64,000 bases of DNA from UBA9300 sp032260385 (GTDB taxonomy: Bacteria; Bacteroidota; Bacteroidia; Bacteroidales; VadinHA17): assembly GCA_032260385.1 (NCBI GenBank), contig JAVVEL010000012.1, positions 14,017 to 78,016 of the forward strand. The letters run 5' to 3'. The notes under the pieces are model-generated. The model had not been told where the DNA came from and made no database searches. It was given only the letters and a program-made list of their open reading frames with translations. The translations under genes were made by a program, and so were the position numbers. Each line of letters opens with the position of its first letter. Position 1 is the stretch's first letter. Of the stretch, positions 35,901 through 44,567 are shown piece by piece.

Positions 35901-36231
35901 GTCGCAGTGTGGCAGTGTGGGTAAGTCTTTCAGGTGAACCACCGGTGGCAGGTATCTTAAACACCTCTGTATTACCGTCGTACTGCCCGGTAAAAGCTAT
36001 CTCGCTCCCGTCGGGTGAAAATTTTGGAAACACCTCGTAACCACTGTGTGTGGTCAGTTTGCGGGCCATGCCGCCATTAATGCCGCTTGTGTAAAGGTCG
36101 CCGGCATATGAAAACACAAGCTGGTCCCCCGAAACGGCCGGGAAACGCAGTAATCTTGCCTCGTCCTGTGCAGACAGCTGGAAGGAAGAAGCCAGTGCTG
36201 CAAGGATGAAAATAGGGAGTATTCTTTTCAT
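32980..36231 (-). CDS. Tricorn-like S41 protease with PDZ domain
   Basis: This 1083-residue protein starts with a signal peptide cut after LSAQ, so it is periplasmic. The first half consists of PD40/TolB-like propeller repeats (FSPDGSEIAFTGQYDGN, WSPDGKHIVYRSR and similar). Residues of about 690-760 are the tricorn C1 helical domain (EEWQQMFDEIWRHMRDFFYD), then a PDZ domain (GDYIISLDGIDV), and the last part is a C-terminal processing peptidase of family S41 (IIDVRGNGGGNVS, YSASDGDLFPYRF with a likely catalytic Ser in the SASD stretch). It should degrade peptides in the periplasm. The gene is divergent from the FNR-like gene and converges with TerC. The length fits this family. Confidence 0.95.
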   Translation of the reverse strand: MKRILPIFILAALASSFQLSAQDEARLLRFPAVSGDQLVFSYAGDLYTSGINGGMARKLTTHSGYEVFPKFSPDGSEIAFTGQYDGNTEVFKIPATGGSPERLTHTATLRRDDIGDRMGPNNIVMVWSPDGKHIVYRSRKQSFNDFRGQLFTVPAKGGLSTEIPLSDGGFCSYSPDGKKLAFNWVFREFRTWKYYRGGMADDIRIYDFKSGKVEKITDSPAQDIIPMWIGKEIYFLSDRDRIMNLFAYNTETGETRKVTNYTDYDIKFPSHSSRHIAFEKGGYIFIFDIETQQAKKLDIRIANDRPWARSEWKDASQSIREGSPSPKGERVVFSARGDIWSLPAKNGITHNLTANSGVNERNAQWSPDGKHIAYISDATGEFEIYIMPQDGTGEPVQLTRGNETYIFSLEWSPDSKKILYHNKKRELCYLDVETKKVTVIEQSDRSTGFSYNWSPDSKWITYTRPQRDMTIIRLYNLEDKKSYEVTEGWYNSSGPSFSSDGKYLLFTSARDFNPVYSQTEWNHAYVDMSRIYLVTLSKETPSPFAPENDVVKIDEEKKGEGEKKNDTDNKDIKIDIDGIQERIIGLPVSPGNYSGVTGVNGKIYYSARSAADRGSTMKMYDLDKKKETELGSNIRYTLTPDGKKMLVSMNRQWGIIDLPSGKIEIKDRIDVSEMKVLVDLQEEWQQMFDEIWRHMRDFFYDPGMHGVDWKAKYDKYNVLVPYVSHRSDLAYLMGEMIAELNVGHAYVNNGEKPEPERIQLGLFGAQLSRDKSGYFRIDKILRGANWSDQLASPLRAVGVNANEGDYIISLDGIDVTTTDDIYTLLAGKAGKEVMLELNSRPKGEGSRKVLIKSIGNESSLYYYQWVHNNIEEVSKQTDGRIGYIHIPDMGVSGLNEFAKYYYPQLTKEGLIIDVRGNGGGNVSPMIIERLMRQLTYMTMHTGQQEGDPNPVGMHVGPKVTLLDKYSASDGDLFPYRFQVNELGPTIGTRSWGGVVGYSGAIPLIDGGSIITPSYAPYDKDGKGFVIEGEGVIPDIIIENDPAELYRGKDAQLNKAVEVILEELEKSFVKLPPVPPFPDKSGKK

Positions 36232-36422
36232 AATAACATATGTTTTATTTGGATAAAAAATAAAAGTAAATCAATTATTAATTCTTTTGAGAGATGAAGT
36301 GTTAAAGTTAGTGAAATTTTAGCTTACACAATTTTCTCCGTCCCCCTCAGCCTCAGCCTTAGCATTAGCCTCTTTTGCAAATCCCCCCTTTAATCACGAC
36401 ATTTGTTATAAAAGAAAAAATC

Positions 36423-37097
36423 ATGAAAGAGTACATTGTTAAAATACTGGAGATTTTTGATGTAAGCCATGATGTCAAAGGATTTCATCTGGAGAAACCT
36501 GAAGGCTATACTTTCAGGCCGGGGCAGGCTGCAAATGTGGCTATTGGCAAAAAGGGCTGGGAAGAAAAGCAGAGACCCTTTACCTTCACAAACCTTCCGG
36601 GTGATGATATCCTTGAATTAATAATTAAAATATACCCCTCCCGTAATGGCTTAACCAAAGAATTGGAAGGCTTGAAGAAGGGTGATGAGCTAATTATCAA
36701 TAAGCCCTGGGGTTCTATTGAGTACAGGGGAGAAGGTGTTTTCATTGCCGGCGGAGCCGGTATTACACCTTTCATTTCTATCTTGAGAGATCTGGAAAAA
36801 AAGGATGAGATGGGGAAAAATATACTGATATTTGCTAACAATACAAGCAAGGATATTATAATGGAGGAAGAATTCGATAAGATGCTCGGCTCAGACAGGT
36901 TTATTAATATTCTTGCAGAAGAAAAGACAGATAAGTACCATAATGGCTTCATCAGCAAGGAGTTTCTTGAAGAACAGCTTGATCATTTCAACAGGGTTTT
37001 TTATCTCTGCGGCCCACCACCAATGATGAAGGCTGTAGAGGAAGACCTGGCTGAGCTGGGTGTAAAAAAAGAGTCTTTAGTTAAGGAGGAGTTTTAA
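36423..37097 (+). CDS. FAD/NAD(P)-binding ferredoxin reductase-like oxidoreductase
   Basis: This 224-residue flavoprotein has an FAD-binding beta-barrel (YTFRPGQAANVAIG, then RPFTFTN for flavin) and an NAD-binding domain (GVFIAGGAGITPFISIL and the final YLCGPPPMM). It resembles flavohemoglobin and phenol hydroxylase reductase modules without the haem or iron-sulfur part. The ATG at 36423 was chosen over an earlier one because the protein matches from MKEYIVKIL. It transfers electrons between NAD(P)H and an unknown partner. It stands alone, so the partner is not in the neighbourhood. No membrane segment is present. Confidence 0.9.
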   Translation: MKEYIVKILEIFDVSHDVKGFHLEKPEGYTFRPGQAANVAIGKKGWEEKQRPFTFTNLPGDDILELIIKIYPSRNGLTKELEGLKKGDELIINKPWGSIEYRGEGVFIAGGAGITPFISILRDLEKKDEMGKNILIFANNTSKDIIMEEEFDKMLGSDRFINILAEEKTDKYHNGFISKEFLEEQLDHFNRVFYLCGPPPMMKAVEEDLAELGVKKESLVKEEF

Positions 37098-37267
37098 GAG
37101 GGCATTGGATTCGAGATCGCTTAGGTTCTGATCCAGTTCGAGGCTTACATATTTGTAGATGCTTTAAAGGGTAACAAAAAATTTTTTGATATCACTTCAC
37201 TCTGTCATATATTTACTGGTTAGAGTTTATCACATTTCATTTTATCAAAACTTAAAATTTTTGCATC

Positions 37268-38509
37268 ATGAGGATTATTAAAATGTTATTTTTCTTCAGT
37301 TTCATTTTACTCACAATATCATGCAGGCAGGGTGAAAAGCCTGTTTCTCCTGAGGGTGTTGGAATATCATCTGATACGCTTGATATGGCCTCAGAGAGGA
37401 TGCAAAGCTATATTGATCAGGATAAACTGGCCGGCATTGCAGTACGGACAATAAAGGATGGTTTTGTTGCACATGATGCCAGGTTCGGCTTTGCCGATAT
37501 TGAGAATGAGATACCAATTGAAGAAGAAACCATATACAGGATATTTTCCATGTCGAAACCTGTAACAACGGTTGCACTGATGACTCTTTATGAAGATGGG
37601 AATTTCGAGTTGGATGATAAGGTAGCTGATTATATACCGGAGTTTGCTGAAACAAAAGTATATACTCCCGGCGAGGAGGGTTTTACACTTGAAGGCCAGG
37701 AGAATGAAATGACAATCAGGCATTTGCTTACCCATACTTCCGGACTGACTTATGGATGGGAGCCGGGCTCTTACGTTGATTCGCTGTACAATGCATCAGG
37801 TGTTGTTAACTGGGATGCGCCACTGGCCGATAAAGTTAAGCAGCTTGCCTCACTGCCACTTAAATATCAGCCGGGGACCAGATGGGAATACGGTCTGTCA
37901 ATTGATGTTGCCGGATACCTTGTGGAGGTTCTCAGCGGAACGACACTCGATAAGTACCTTGCCAATGAAGTGTTTGGACCACTTGGCATGGATGATACGG
38001 GCTTTTATGTGCCTGAAGACAAGCATTCAAGGTTATCAAAGCTTTATACAAGGGACCGCAACGGTAAATTGGTTAAGCTGTCAGGCACGGCAGGGGTCAC
38101 CGATGCTGAAGCTGATTTTAATGACATCTTCAAACAACCGGCGATACATTTTTCAGGTGGCGGAGGGCTTGTTTCCACGGTGGATGATTACGCCAGGTTT
38201 GCCAGGATGCTGCTCAACGGGGGCGAGCTTGACGGAACCAGGATACTGGAACAGGCAACAGTTGATCTCATTATGTCTGACCAGCTACCGGGAGAAGTGG
38301 CATATAATAAGGCTTATGGATATGGTCTGGGTGGGCAGGTGGATATTAATACAGGATCATATAGCTGGGGTGGTGCTGCTTCCACGAACTTTGTTGTTGA
38401 TCCTTCACAAACCATGATTATACTTGCATTTACTCAATTTATGCCCAGCGACTATTCATACTTTGGAGAATACGTGGAAATTGTGAGAAAGGCGATAATT
38501 AAGGAATAG
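37268..38509 (+). CDS. Beta-lactamase-like serine hydrolase lipoprotein (class C family)
   Basis: The 413-residue protein has a lipoprotein signal peptide (FILLTISC), so it is anchored in the envelope. The serine-active motif SMSK lies in RIFSMSKPVTTVALM at about residue 97, and a YGLS element and HTSGLTYGW are also typical of class C/DD-peptidase-type esterases. It may act on D-amino-acid peptides or esters; antibiotic hydrolysis is not implied. The last 54 bases overlap, tail to tail, with the 3' end of the gene on the other strand. The gene has its own promoter region of about 170 bases upstream but no clear box was found there. Confidence 0.9.
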   Translation: MRIIKMLFFFSFILLTISCRQGEKPVSPEGVGISSDTLDMASERMQSYIDQDKLAGIAVRTIKDGFVAHDARFGFADIENEIPIEEETIYRIFSMSKPVTTVALMTLYEDGNFELDDKVADYIPEFAETKVYTPGEEGFTLEGQENEMTIRHLLTHTSGLTYGWEPGSYVDSLYNASGVVNWDAPLADKVKQLASLPLKYQPGTRWEYGLSIDVAGYLVEVLSGTTLDKYLANEVFGPLGMDDTGFYVPEDKHSRLSKLYTRDRNGKLVKLSGTAGVTDAEADFNDIFKQPAIHFSGGGGLVSTVDDYARFARMLLNGGELDGTRILEQATVDLIMSDQLPGEVAYNKAYGYGLGGQVDINTGSYSWGGAASTNFVVDPSQTMIILAFTQFMPSDYSYFGEYVEIVRKAIIKE

Positions 38510-40426
38510 GAAATTTGCCCTTTGTTCGGTAGCTTCGAGTATTGTCAGCAGCATATCTGCATAGGAGATCCCTTTGATGGCAGCCATCTTGGCCAGGTGG
38601 CCATCCCAGCACCATCCCGGGTTGGGGTTTATTTCAAGCAACCTGGGCAGACCGTCGGCATCAAGACGCCAGTCGAACCTGACATAATCCCGGCATTCCA
38701 GCCTTTCAGAAAGCCTGAGGCACCATTCAATTATCTGCTTCGTAGTGCGTGTATCAAGCCTGGCTTCAATTGAACGAAGGAGTGTGAAATAGGGAGAATC
38801 CTGCATCCATTTGGCTTCGTAACCGCATATTTTCGGAAGGCCTTCCGGTAAAAGAGAATAGTCTTCTTCAATTATAGGAAGTACATTGTATGATTCAGGT
38901 GGGTTCCCTATGATACCAAGGGTCAGGTCCTTTCCCGTAAGGAGCTCTTCCACAAGAATGGGTTTGTCATAGCCTAGTTTTTCCCTTGTCAGTACTATGG
39001 CATTATTAAGTTGTTCAATATTATATGCCACGCTGTTTTGTGTGATACCAAAGCTGGAATCACCAAAGTTGGGTTTGGCTATTACCGGGAAACCTATATT
39101 CATTTCGAAGATATTGTCTTCAGGCTTTATATAGAAGGCATCGGCCACGGGTATGTCCATTTCCTTGGCTATACCCCTGATAAGAGACTTGTCGTAGCAG
39201 TAGGCCAGGCATTGCGGATTGGATCCCGAATATGGTATTTTCATCATCTCAAGCAAGGCGGGCACATGCAATTCGCTCCTGGGATCGTTATAGAATCCTT
39301 CATCACAGAGGTTAAGGGCAAAATCGACCTGGGGCCTCAGTTTAATCAGATTACTGATAAGGGTATCGTGGTTATCAAGATAGGTGAATTTGTAATCCTT
39401 GAGTGAGCTGAGCGCTATCTTAAGCTGGTCAAGAGTATTGTAATCGTCCTCATCAAATACAGTGTCGGGTTTTATAATATCCCTTTTTGAGGGATCACCA
39501 AGTATAACAACAACATTCTTGGACCCTGATAAATTGCTTTTTACGGGCGACCATGTTTTTATTGCTTCTGCACTCATTATGATCCTTCTTTCCATCATAC
39601 CCAGGTCCTGGTTACGCTCTGAACCTGTTTTGTACTCATCATGGATGTTTATATTCCTGAAGCCTGACTTATGAAGGATTTCCTTCAGGTTCTCCCTGGT
39701 ATAGAGTCTTTCGGCATAGAATTGGTCAACTATGACACCCTTATTTATATTGGAGATAACCTCACGGGATATAAGTCGCTGCTTATCCCCCGCAAGGGAA
39801 CGTTCGCGACAGACAAAATGGTTTTTGTCGAGCCATTCCCAGCTTCTGGGGCTAAAGTTATCCCTCAGATAATTGCCATCTGCTACATCCAGAAGGAACT
39901 TTCCCCTGGGCTTCAGTATCCTGAGTACCTCCTTCAGTATCTTGATATCATCTTCCATACTTTCAAAATAGCCGAAACTGTTGCCAAGTATCATGACAAT
40001 ATCAAAAGTATCAGTGGAGTAGGGGAGTTTACGTGCATCTCCCTCCCTGAAAGCAACAGGTAAATTTTCAGTAAGTTTTGTCTGTCTTGCCTTATTGATC
40101 AGGTAATGAGAACGATCGAGACCATAGACATGTCTGAAACCCCTGCGTGCAAGTTCAAGTGAATGTCTCCCCTGCCCGCATGCAAGGTCAAGAATAAACT
40201 GATCCTCTGTCAGATTGAGGATGCCTGTGAACATGTCAAGTTCATATGCTGTAATACTCTTGTCCTCTACCACATCGGCATCTGTCTTAAGGTACATGGA
40301 GTTGAATATCCTGCGCCACCAGTCTGGTTTAAGGTATTCTTCAAGGTTATTTACAGGCCCCAGGGAGGGACTTTGGGTTTTGTGATTTTTTTTATTCCTG
40401 TTGATCTGCGTAATTGTATTTTTCAT
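38456..40426 (-). CDS. SAM methyltransferase-D-Ala-D-Ala ligase-like ATP-grasp fusion
   Basis: The 656-residue fusion begins with a methyltransferase domain, residues of about 45-260, with FILDLACGQGRHSLEL as the SAM-binding motif and VMILGNSFGYF following. The second half is an ATP-grasp ligase resembling D-alanine-D-alanine ligase: NLCDEGFYNDPRSELHVPALLE, MKIPYSGSNPQ, FPVIAKPNFGDSSFGI for ATP binding, and the metal site RLLEINPNPGW. Housekeeping Ddl proteins lack the methyltransferase and have different active-site sequences, so this enzyme probably makes another peptide-type bond. The ATG at 40426 was preferred to a TTG at 40444. Divergent to it is an aspartoacylase-like gene, and the shared spacer holds an inverted repeat. 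Convergent overlap with the serine hydrolase gene is 54 bases. Confidence 0.85.
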   Translation of the reverse strand: MKNTITQINRNKKNHKTQSPSLGPVNNLEEYLKPDWWRRIFNSMYLKTDADVVEDKSITAYELDMFTGILNLTEDQFILDLACGQGRHSLELARRGFRHVYGLDRSHYLINKARQTKLTENLPVAFREGDARKLPYSTDTFDIVMILGNSFGYFESMEDDIKILKEVLRILKPRGKFLLDVADGNYLRDNFSPRSWEWLDKNHFVCRERSLAGDKQRLISREVISNINKGVIVDQFYAERLYTRENLKEILHKSGFRNINIHDEYKTGSERNQDLGMMERRIIMSAEAIKTWSPVKSNLSGSKNVVVILGDPSKRDIIKPDTVFDEDDYNTLDQLKIALSSLKDYKFTYLDNHDTLISNLIKLRPQVDFALNLCDEGFYNDPRSELHVPALLEMMKIPYSGSNPQCLAYCYDKSLIRGIAKEMDIPVADAFYIKPEDNIFEMNIGFPVIAKPNFGDSSFGITQNSVAYNIEQLNNAIVLTREKLGYDKPILVEELLTGKDLTLGIIGNPPESYNVLPIIEEDYSLLPEGLPKICGYEAKWMQDSPYFTLLRSIEARLDTRTTKQIIEWCLRLSERLECRDYVRFDWRLDADGLPRLLEINPNPGWCWDGHLAKMAAIKGISYADMLLTILEATEQRANFLFLNYRLSHNFHVFSKV

Positions 40427-40598
40427 AAGTAATTTCCGTTGCAAATAAATTTTTATGGTACTGTTTCCTTCAGTTGATAATAAGCAGGGAAATAATAAGA
40501 ATACTTATTATTAACAATGCTATAATCAAGGCTGTTGAATTACCTTTACTCTCATGCATAAAATTATTAGTTGCCATTTCACAAAGTTCAATTTTATA

Positions 40599-40674
40599 TT
40601 ATGACGTGATAATATTTGCAGGTAACAACAGAATGGAGATATTTATGTTACAAATTGTTTTATTCACGTCATAA
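40599..40674. repeat. Inverted repeat in a divergent promoter region
   Basis: TTATGACGTGA at 40599-40609 is repeated in inverted orientation as TCACGTCATAA at 40664-40674. The arms are perfect over 11 bases with 54 bases between them. The repeat lies between the ATP-grasp fusion and the aspartoacylase-like gene and could hold two operator half-sites. TTATGACGT also appears once upstream of the sigma factor at 43818. Confidence 0.5.
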
Positions 40675-40738
40675 AGTAAAACAACATAAAACCGTCAGAA
40701 ATTCATATTGTTATTAAAGTCTTGATAATCAGATAAAA

Positions 40739-41722
40739 ATGTATAATAAGATCGGAGAAAAGAGCCTAGGTAACAAGCTTAAGTCGCATTATTCTTTTTT
40801 AGAAGTTATGACAGCATATGACCTTTCCAGACGAAGGTTGCCGCTTATGGAAATACAAAGCCCCCGGAGCGGGCCCCTTATTGTACTAACTGCATGTATG
40901 CACGGTGATGAAACAGGAGGCACGGTTGTAGTGCATGAGCTATTCAGATTATTAAAACGAAGCCTGAAATGTGGAGGTGTACTGGCTTTTCCCATACTCA
41001 ATCCTTTCGGATTTGAAGTTACCAGCAGGAGGATAAGCATTAGCAATGAAGACCTCAACCGGTCATTTCCCGGTAATATGAATGGATCACTGGCCCAGAG
41101 GATAGCGGCTATATTGATGGATAATATTGTCAGGAGGAAACCAGATCTTGTACTTGATCTCCATAACGACTGGAATAAATCAATACCTTATACAGTTATC
41201 GATAATATTGATGATCCGTTGATATTATCACAACTTCACAAGTATGCAAGGATATCAAAACTGCCAGCCATACAAGAATCAGAAAAGATCACTTCATCCT
41301 TTTCATACAGTTTGAACAAAAGTGGTATTCCTGCTTTAACCCTTGAGCTGGGAGAGTCACTGATCATAAATGAAAAGAATGTAGTCTATGGGATAAATGC
41401 TGTATTAAATATTCTTTCGGTATTTGACATGCTTACACACAGGGATGATTTGCCTGGCTTTGATCTTCCACCGGAGGCAGGAAACAATATTCTTAAATAT
41501 TCAGCCGGTCCTGTTTGCTCCAAAAGTGGTATAATAAGGTTTTCGAAAAAGCCCGGTGACCTTGTTAAAAAAGGAGACCGGCTGGCCAGGGTTTATAATG
41601 CATTCGGTAAACTCACGGAGACAATCATAGCAAAGCAAGCAGGTATTATACTTGGCCATAATGATTACGCTGTAGCCTATCCCGGATCACCGGACATGGC
41701 CTTTGGCATATACGATTCATGA
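40739..41722 (+). CDS. Succinylglutamate desuccinylase/aspartoacylase-like (M14) hydrolase
   Basis: This 327-residue protein belongs to the AstE/AspA group of the M14 zinc carboxypeptidase fold. Zinc ligands are in MHGDETGG (His and Glu) and LDLHNDWN (His). The segment RRISISNEDLNRSFPGN also fits this group, and a C-terminal beta-domain (KPGDLVKKGDRLARV) resembles the lipoyl-type domain of such enzymes. It cleaves an amide bond of an acylated amino acid. It is read divergently from the methyltransferase-ATP-grasp fusion, so the two may act on the same small peptide or amino-acid compound, one making and the other cleaving an amide bond. Confidence 0.9.
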   Translation: MYNKIGEKSLGNKLKSHYSFLEVMTAYDLSRRRLPLMEIQSPRSGPLIVLTACMHGDETGGTVVVHELFRLLKRSLKCGGVLAFPILNPFGFEVTSRRISISNEDLNRSFPGNMNGSLAQRIAAILMDNIVRRKPDLVLDLHNDWNKSIPYTVIDNIDDPLILSQLHKYARISKLPAIQESEKITSSFSYSLNKSGIPALTLELGESLIINEKNVVYGINAVLNILSVFDMLTHRDDLPGFDLPPEAGNNILKYSAGPVCSKSGIIRFSKKPGDLVKKGDRLARVYNAFGKLTETIIAKQAGIILGHNDYAVAYPGSPDMAFGIYDS

Positions 41723-41812
41723 GAAATCATTTGCTGAATGAACCCTGGCTTAGAACAACTGAATGAACAACAATAGTTATGCTGCAAATAAGAATTCTTT
41801 CCACACTTATAC

Positions 41813-43696
41813 TTAATCTTGGTTTATCACTATTGTCCAGGTGGTCTTCCACTGCCAGACATCATCCTGGGAGTGGTCAGTTATATCTCTTGGATTAAGA
41901 GTAATACTTTCCCCTTTGATGAATTTTTCATAGGGAACTTCGATATAGTTTCCCATTCTGCCAGAGGTGCCATCAACCCTGGCTCCCAAAGGTTGTTCAT
42001 TGTTTGACTGCCTTGGATCCTCCCAGCTCGGGAAAAAACCAAGAATACCACCTAAAAAGCCATGGGTGATATAAATCTTATTTTCGATCTCCCATATTTT
42101 AACAACAGGGTGTCTTAAATCATAAAAAGGAGGTTCCAGGCCAAGCAAAGGCAGGGGTGGTTCGTTATTAACAGGATCGCTGCATTGCCAGTTCTCCACC
42201 TTCATGCTTTCTTCATCCGCCTTAAGCTCAGCGATAAGGCTAACATCCTTCCCCATTGATATTTCCATCAGTCTGGGTGGTAAGTCGGGAATGGCCCATC
42301 CGCTGTCTTTCATATCACCGCTAAATTGCATTGATACCGTATATGAATATGGGTAGGGGTCTCCTTCTTTAATTGATCCTGATTCTGTTTCGCGAACCGA
42401 AATAATTATCTTATTGCTGATGCTTATCTTAGCTTTTCCCTCAACTTTATCAGGATAATCAGGAGGTGTAAATGTCGCGTCTATTTCTATGTTTTCATCT
42501 TTTTGACCTGCCCTGTATGTTATTTTGGCCAGGCCGTTCTTATCTGTTGTTACTTCATCTTCGGGATCTACAGAGCCATCGATTAGACCTGAAAATTCAA
42601 GTTCAATTTCCTGATCGCCTGCCGGGTATTTATTCCCGTCGGGGTCGATTTCATGAAGATCTATTTCTATTTCAATCTCTTCTCCGTGGCGCATCTTTGT
42701 TTTTTCAGGTGTTATAGTCATCTCAAGCCCCCTGATTATTAGTTCGATTTCTCTTTCAATATTAGGTTTATTACCCAGGGGGCATGTGGAAAGGATATAT
42801 TTTTCTTTTGCCGGATCAAGACCCCTCTCAAGTGTATATTCACCTACTGCATTACCTTCATCATTTACAAGAATATACTGGATCTCCCCGTTCGAAAATT
42901 CTAATTTACAGTTTTCTTCAGGTTCAATTTTTCCCCGTTCGGTCTTATCGGGAAATCTGACAGGTTGGCTGTGATAAAATTTAGAATATGCAGGTTTACC
43001 GTTACAACTTTTTACATTTTCGTAAATTTTCATCTTCCTGGCTTCTTCAGACAGGGGAGAGAGAAAATCTTTTTCGACTTTTGTATTCACCGTAGGAACA
43101 CGTGGGGGTACGGGTCGTTCATTTTCTCTTTCTTCGATGATGTTGACCAATCTCCAGAACTTTGTTACAATATCAGCAATAGCTTGGTTAATATCTTGAC
43201 CCTGTGTATTTTCTATTTTCAGGATATACCTGCGGTTAGGAAAGCAATTAGAGTTAGCTATGAGGGATGATATGATTTTATAGCTAATGTATTCACTTTT
43301 ATACACAGGGGGGACCACATAGATTTTATCTCCTTCAATAATCGTATGTTCAGGATAGACTTCAATATTATCACCACCACCTGTAAGTCCAACATGAGTC
43401 TTAAACAAATAATCATGATCTGCGGCAGGATTAGCTGAGAGTGAAATAAAGTTGATTTCAGGAGAATTATTTTTCAGCTTATTAATCAATTCAGATTCAA
43501 TGTAAGCAAGCCACTCTGATATACTCTTCTGAGAATATTCTTTATTGAGCTGATCAAACACTTCATCATAGTCTGCTTCAACTGTTATACCCACAATTAT
43601 AGCTGGGCAGTTGTTCTCCTGGGCAATTAAGAAACTCACAAATAAGAAGGGAAAAACAAAAAAAATGATAAACTTTAGATAACCAGGTATTTTCAT
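41813..43696 (-). CDS. Large secreted protein of unknown function with Ig-like region
   Basis: I do not recognise a family for this 627-residue protein. A signal peptide (MKIPGYLKFIIFFVFPFLFVSFLIAQ) points to export; the ATG at 43696 was chosen because it starts this peptide, whereas the longer frame from 43753 adds a second hydrophobic stretch. Residues of about 45-130 include an unusual set of charged helices (EVFDQLNKEYSQKSISEWL), and residues of about 340-440 form an Ig-like domain (GEIEIEIDLHEIDPDG, DKNGLAKITYRAGQ). The N-terminal part has similarity to nothing I can name. No lipobox or sorting domain is visible. It lies divergent from the sigma factor gene, with 250 bases between. Confidence 0.6.
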   Translation of the reverse strand: MKIPGYLKFIIFFVFPFLFVSFLIAQENNCPAIIVGITVEADYDEVFDQLNKEYSQKSISEWLAYIESELINKLKNNSPEINFISLSANPAADHDYLFKTHVGLTGGGDNIEVYPEHTIIEGDKIYVVPPVYKSEYISYKIISSLIANSNCFPNRRYILKIENTQGQDINQAIADIVTKFWRLVNIIEERENERPVPPRVPTVNTKVEKDFLSPLSEEARKMKIYENVKSCNGKPAYSKFYHSQPVRFPDKTERGKIEPEENCKLEFSNGEIQYILVNDEGNAVGEYTLERGLDPAKEKYILSTCPLGNKPNIEREIELIIRGLEMTITPEKTKMRHGEEIEIEIDLHEIDPDGNKYPAGDQEIELEFSGLIDGSVDPEDEVTTDKNGLAKITYRAGQKDENIEIDATFTPPDYPDKVEGKAKISISNKIIISVRETESGSIKEGDPYPYSYTVSMQFSGDMKDSGWAIPDLPPRLMEISMGKDVSLIAELKADEESMKVENWQCSDPVNNEPPLPLLGLEPPFYDLRHPVVKIWEIENKIYITHGFLGGILGFFPSWEDPRQSNNEQPLGARVDGTSGRMGNYIEVPYEKFIKGESITLNPRDITDHSQDDVWQWKTTWTIVINQD

Positions 43697-43918
43697 ATCT
43701 ATAATTAATTTTAAGTTTATGACTTTCACCAGGGTCCCGGTTACTAATAACAATGCATCTGGAGTTCGTTTACACTGTTATTGTGTATTTTTCATTAAGA
43801 GAGTCGTCCTTCTAAATTTATGACGTAGAAAAAACCGGGAAGTAACATTATGAAGAGATTTATATCCGTAAAGAAAAGTTAATGTTATCAATTCTGTTCT
43901 ATTATTAAATCATAAAAA

Positions 43919-43926
43919 TAACTTTG
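43919..43926 (+). promoter_or_regulatory. TAnnTTTG box upstream of ECF sigma gene
   Basis: TAACTTTG matches the Bacteroidetes -7 element exactly and lies 21 bases before the ATG at 43948. No good -33 TTTG was found at the usual distance. The box also argues against an upstream TTG start at 43924. Confidence 0.4.
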
Positions 43927-43947
43927 TATTGCTTATTTCAAGTAATT

Positions 43948-44520
43948 ATGCGATCTAACAACAGGCATACACTGGCGGATGATGAGATCATCAGGAAAAT
44001 ATTGGAGGAGAACGAGCCGGGATATTTTGATGTTCTTTACAAAAGGTATTTTTCCAAAGTCCAGGACAAGTGCAAGAGCATAGTGAAGAACAGGGATCTT
44101 GCCGAAGAACTGGCCGGGGATATTATGTGCCATACATATGAAAAACTGGCTTCTTTTAAAAGAATATCTTCTTTTTCATCCTGGCTGTACTCAATAACCT
44201 ATAATTACTGTATAGATTACCTCCGTAAGAAAAATAAACTTCATTACCCCAGTTGGAACAGGAATAATGAGATACCGGAAATTATAGATGATCCGGATGA
44301 GGATATCGGCAACATTAATTTTGAGAACCTGATGCTGATACTTGACCTTATCCACCCGGAAGAAAAGGCCTTATTACTTATGAAGTACCAGGATAATTTA
44401 TCAATTAAACAGATAAGTGCTGCACTCAGGATAAGTGATGATGCTGCTAAGATGCGATTGAAGAGGGCACGTACAAGGGTATTGTATTTATATAGTTTGA
44501 AATTTATGCAGGATAGTTAG
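43948..44520 (+). CDS. ECF-type RNA polymerase sigma factor
   Basis: The 190-residue product has sigma-70 region 2 (EPGYFDVLYKRYFSKVQDKC, then LAEELAGDIMCHTYEKLASFKR and FSSWLYSITYNYCIDYLRKK) and region 4 (LDLIHPEEKALLLMKYQDNLSIKQISAALRISDDAAKMRLKRAR). The spacing between them and the acidic linker are ordinary. The ATG at 43948 is preferred because the -7 element overlaps the earlier possible start. No anti-sigma gene follows; instead there is a small PepSY-like gene after 47 bases. Group 4 sigma factors of this type respond to envelope signals. Confidence 0.9.
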   Translation: MRSNNRHTLADDEIIRKILEENEPGYFDVLYKRYFSKVQDKCKSIVKNRDLAEELAGDIMCHTYEKLASFKRISSFSSWLYSITYNYCIDYLRKKNKLHYPSWNRNNEIPEIIDDPDEDIGNINFENLMLILDLIHPEEKALLLMKYQDNLSIKQISAALRISDDAAKMRLKRARTRVLYLYSLKFMQDS

Positions 44521-44567
44521 GTGTTACCAGTCTGTTTTTTTACGTCTTTATATAAAGCGAACCTGCT

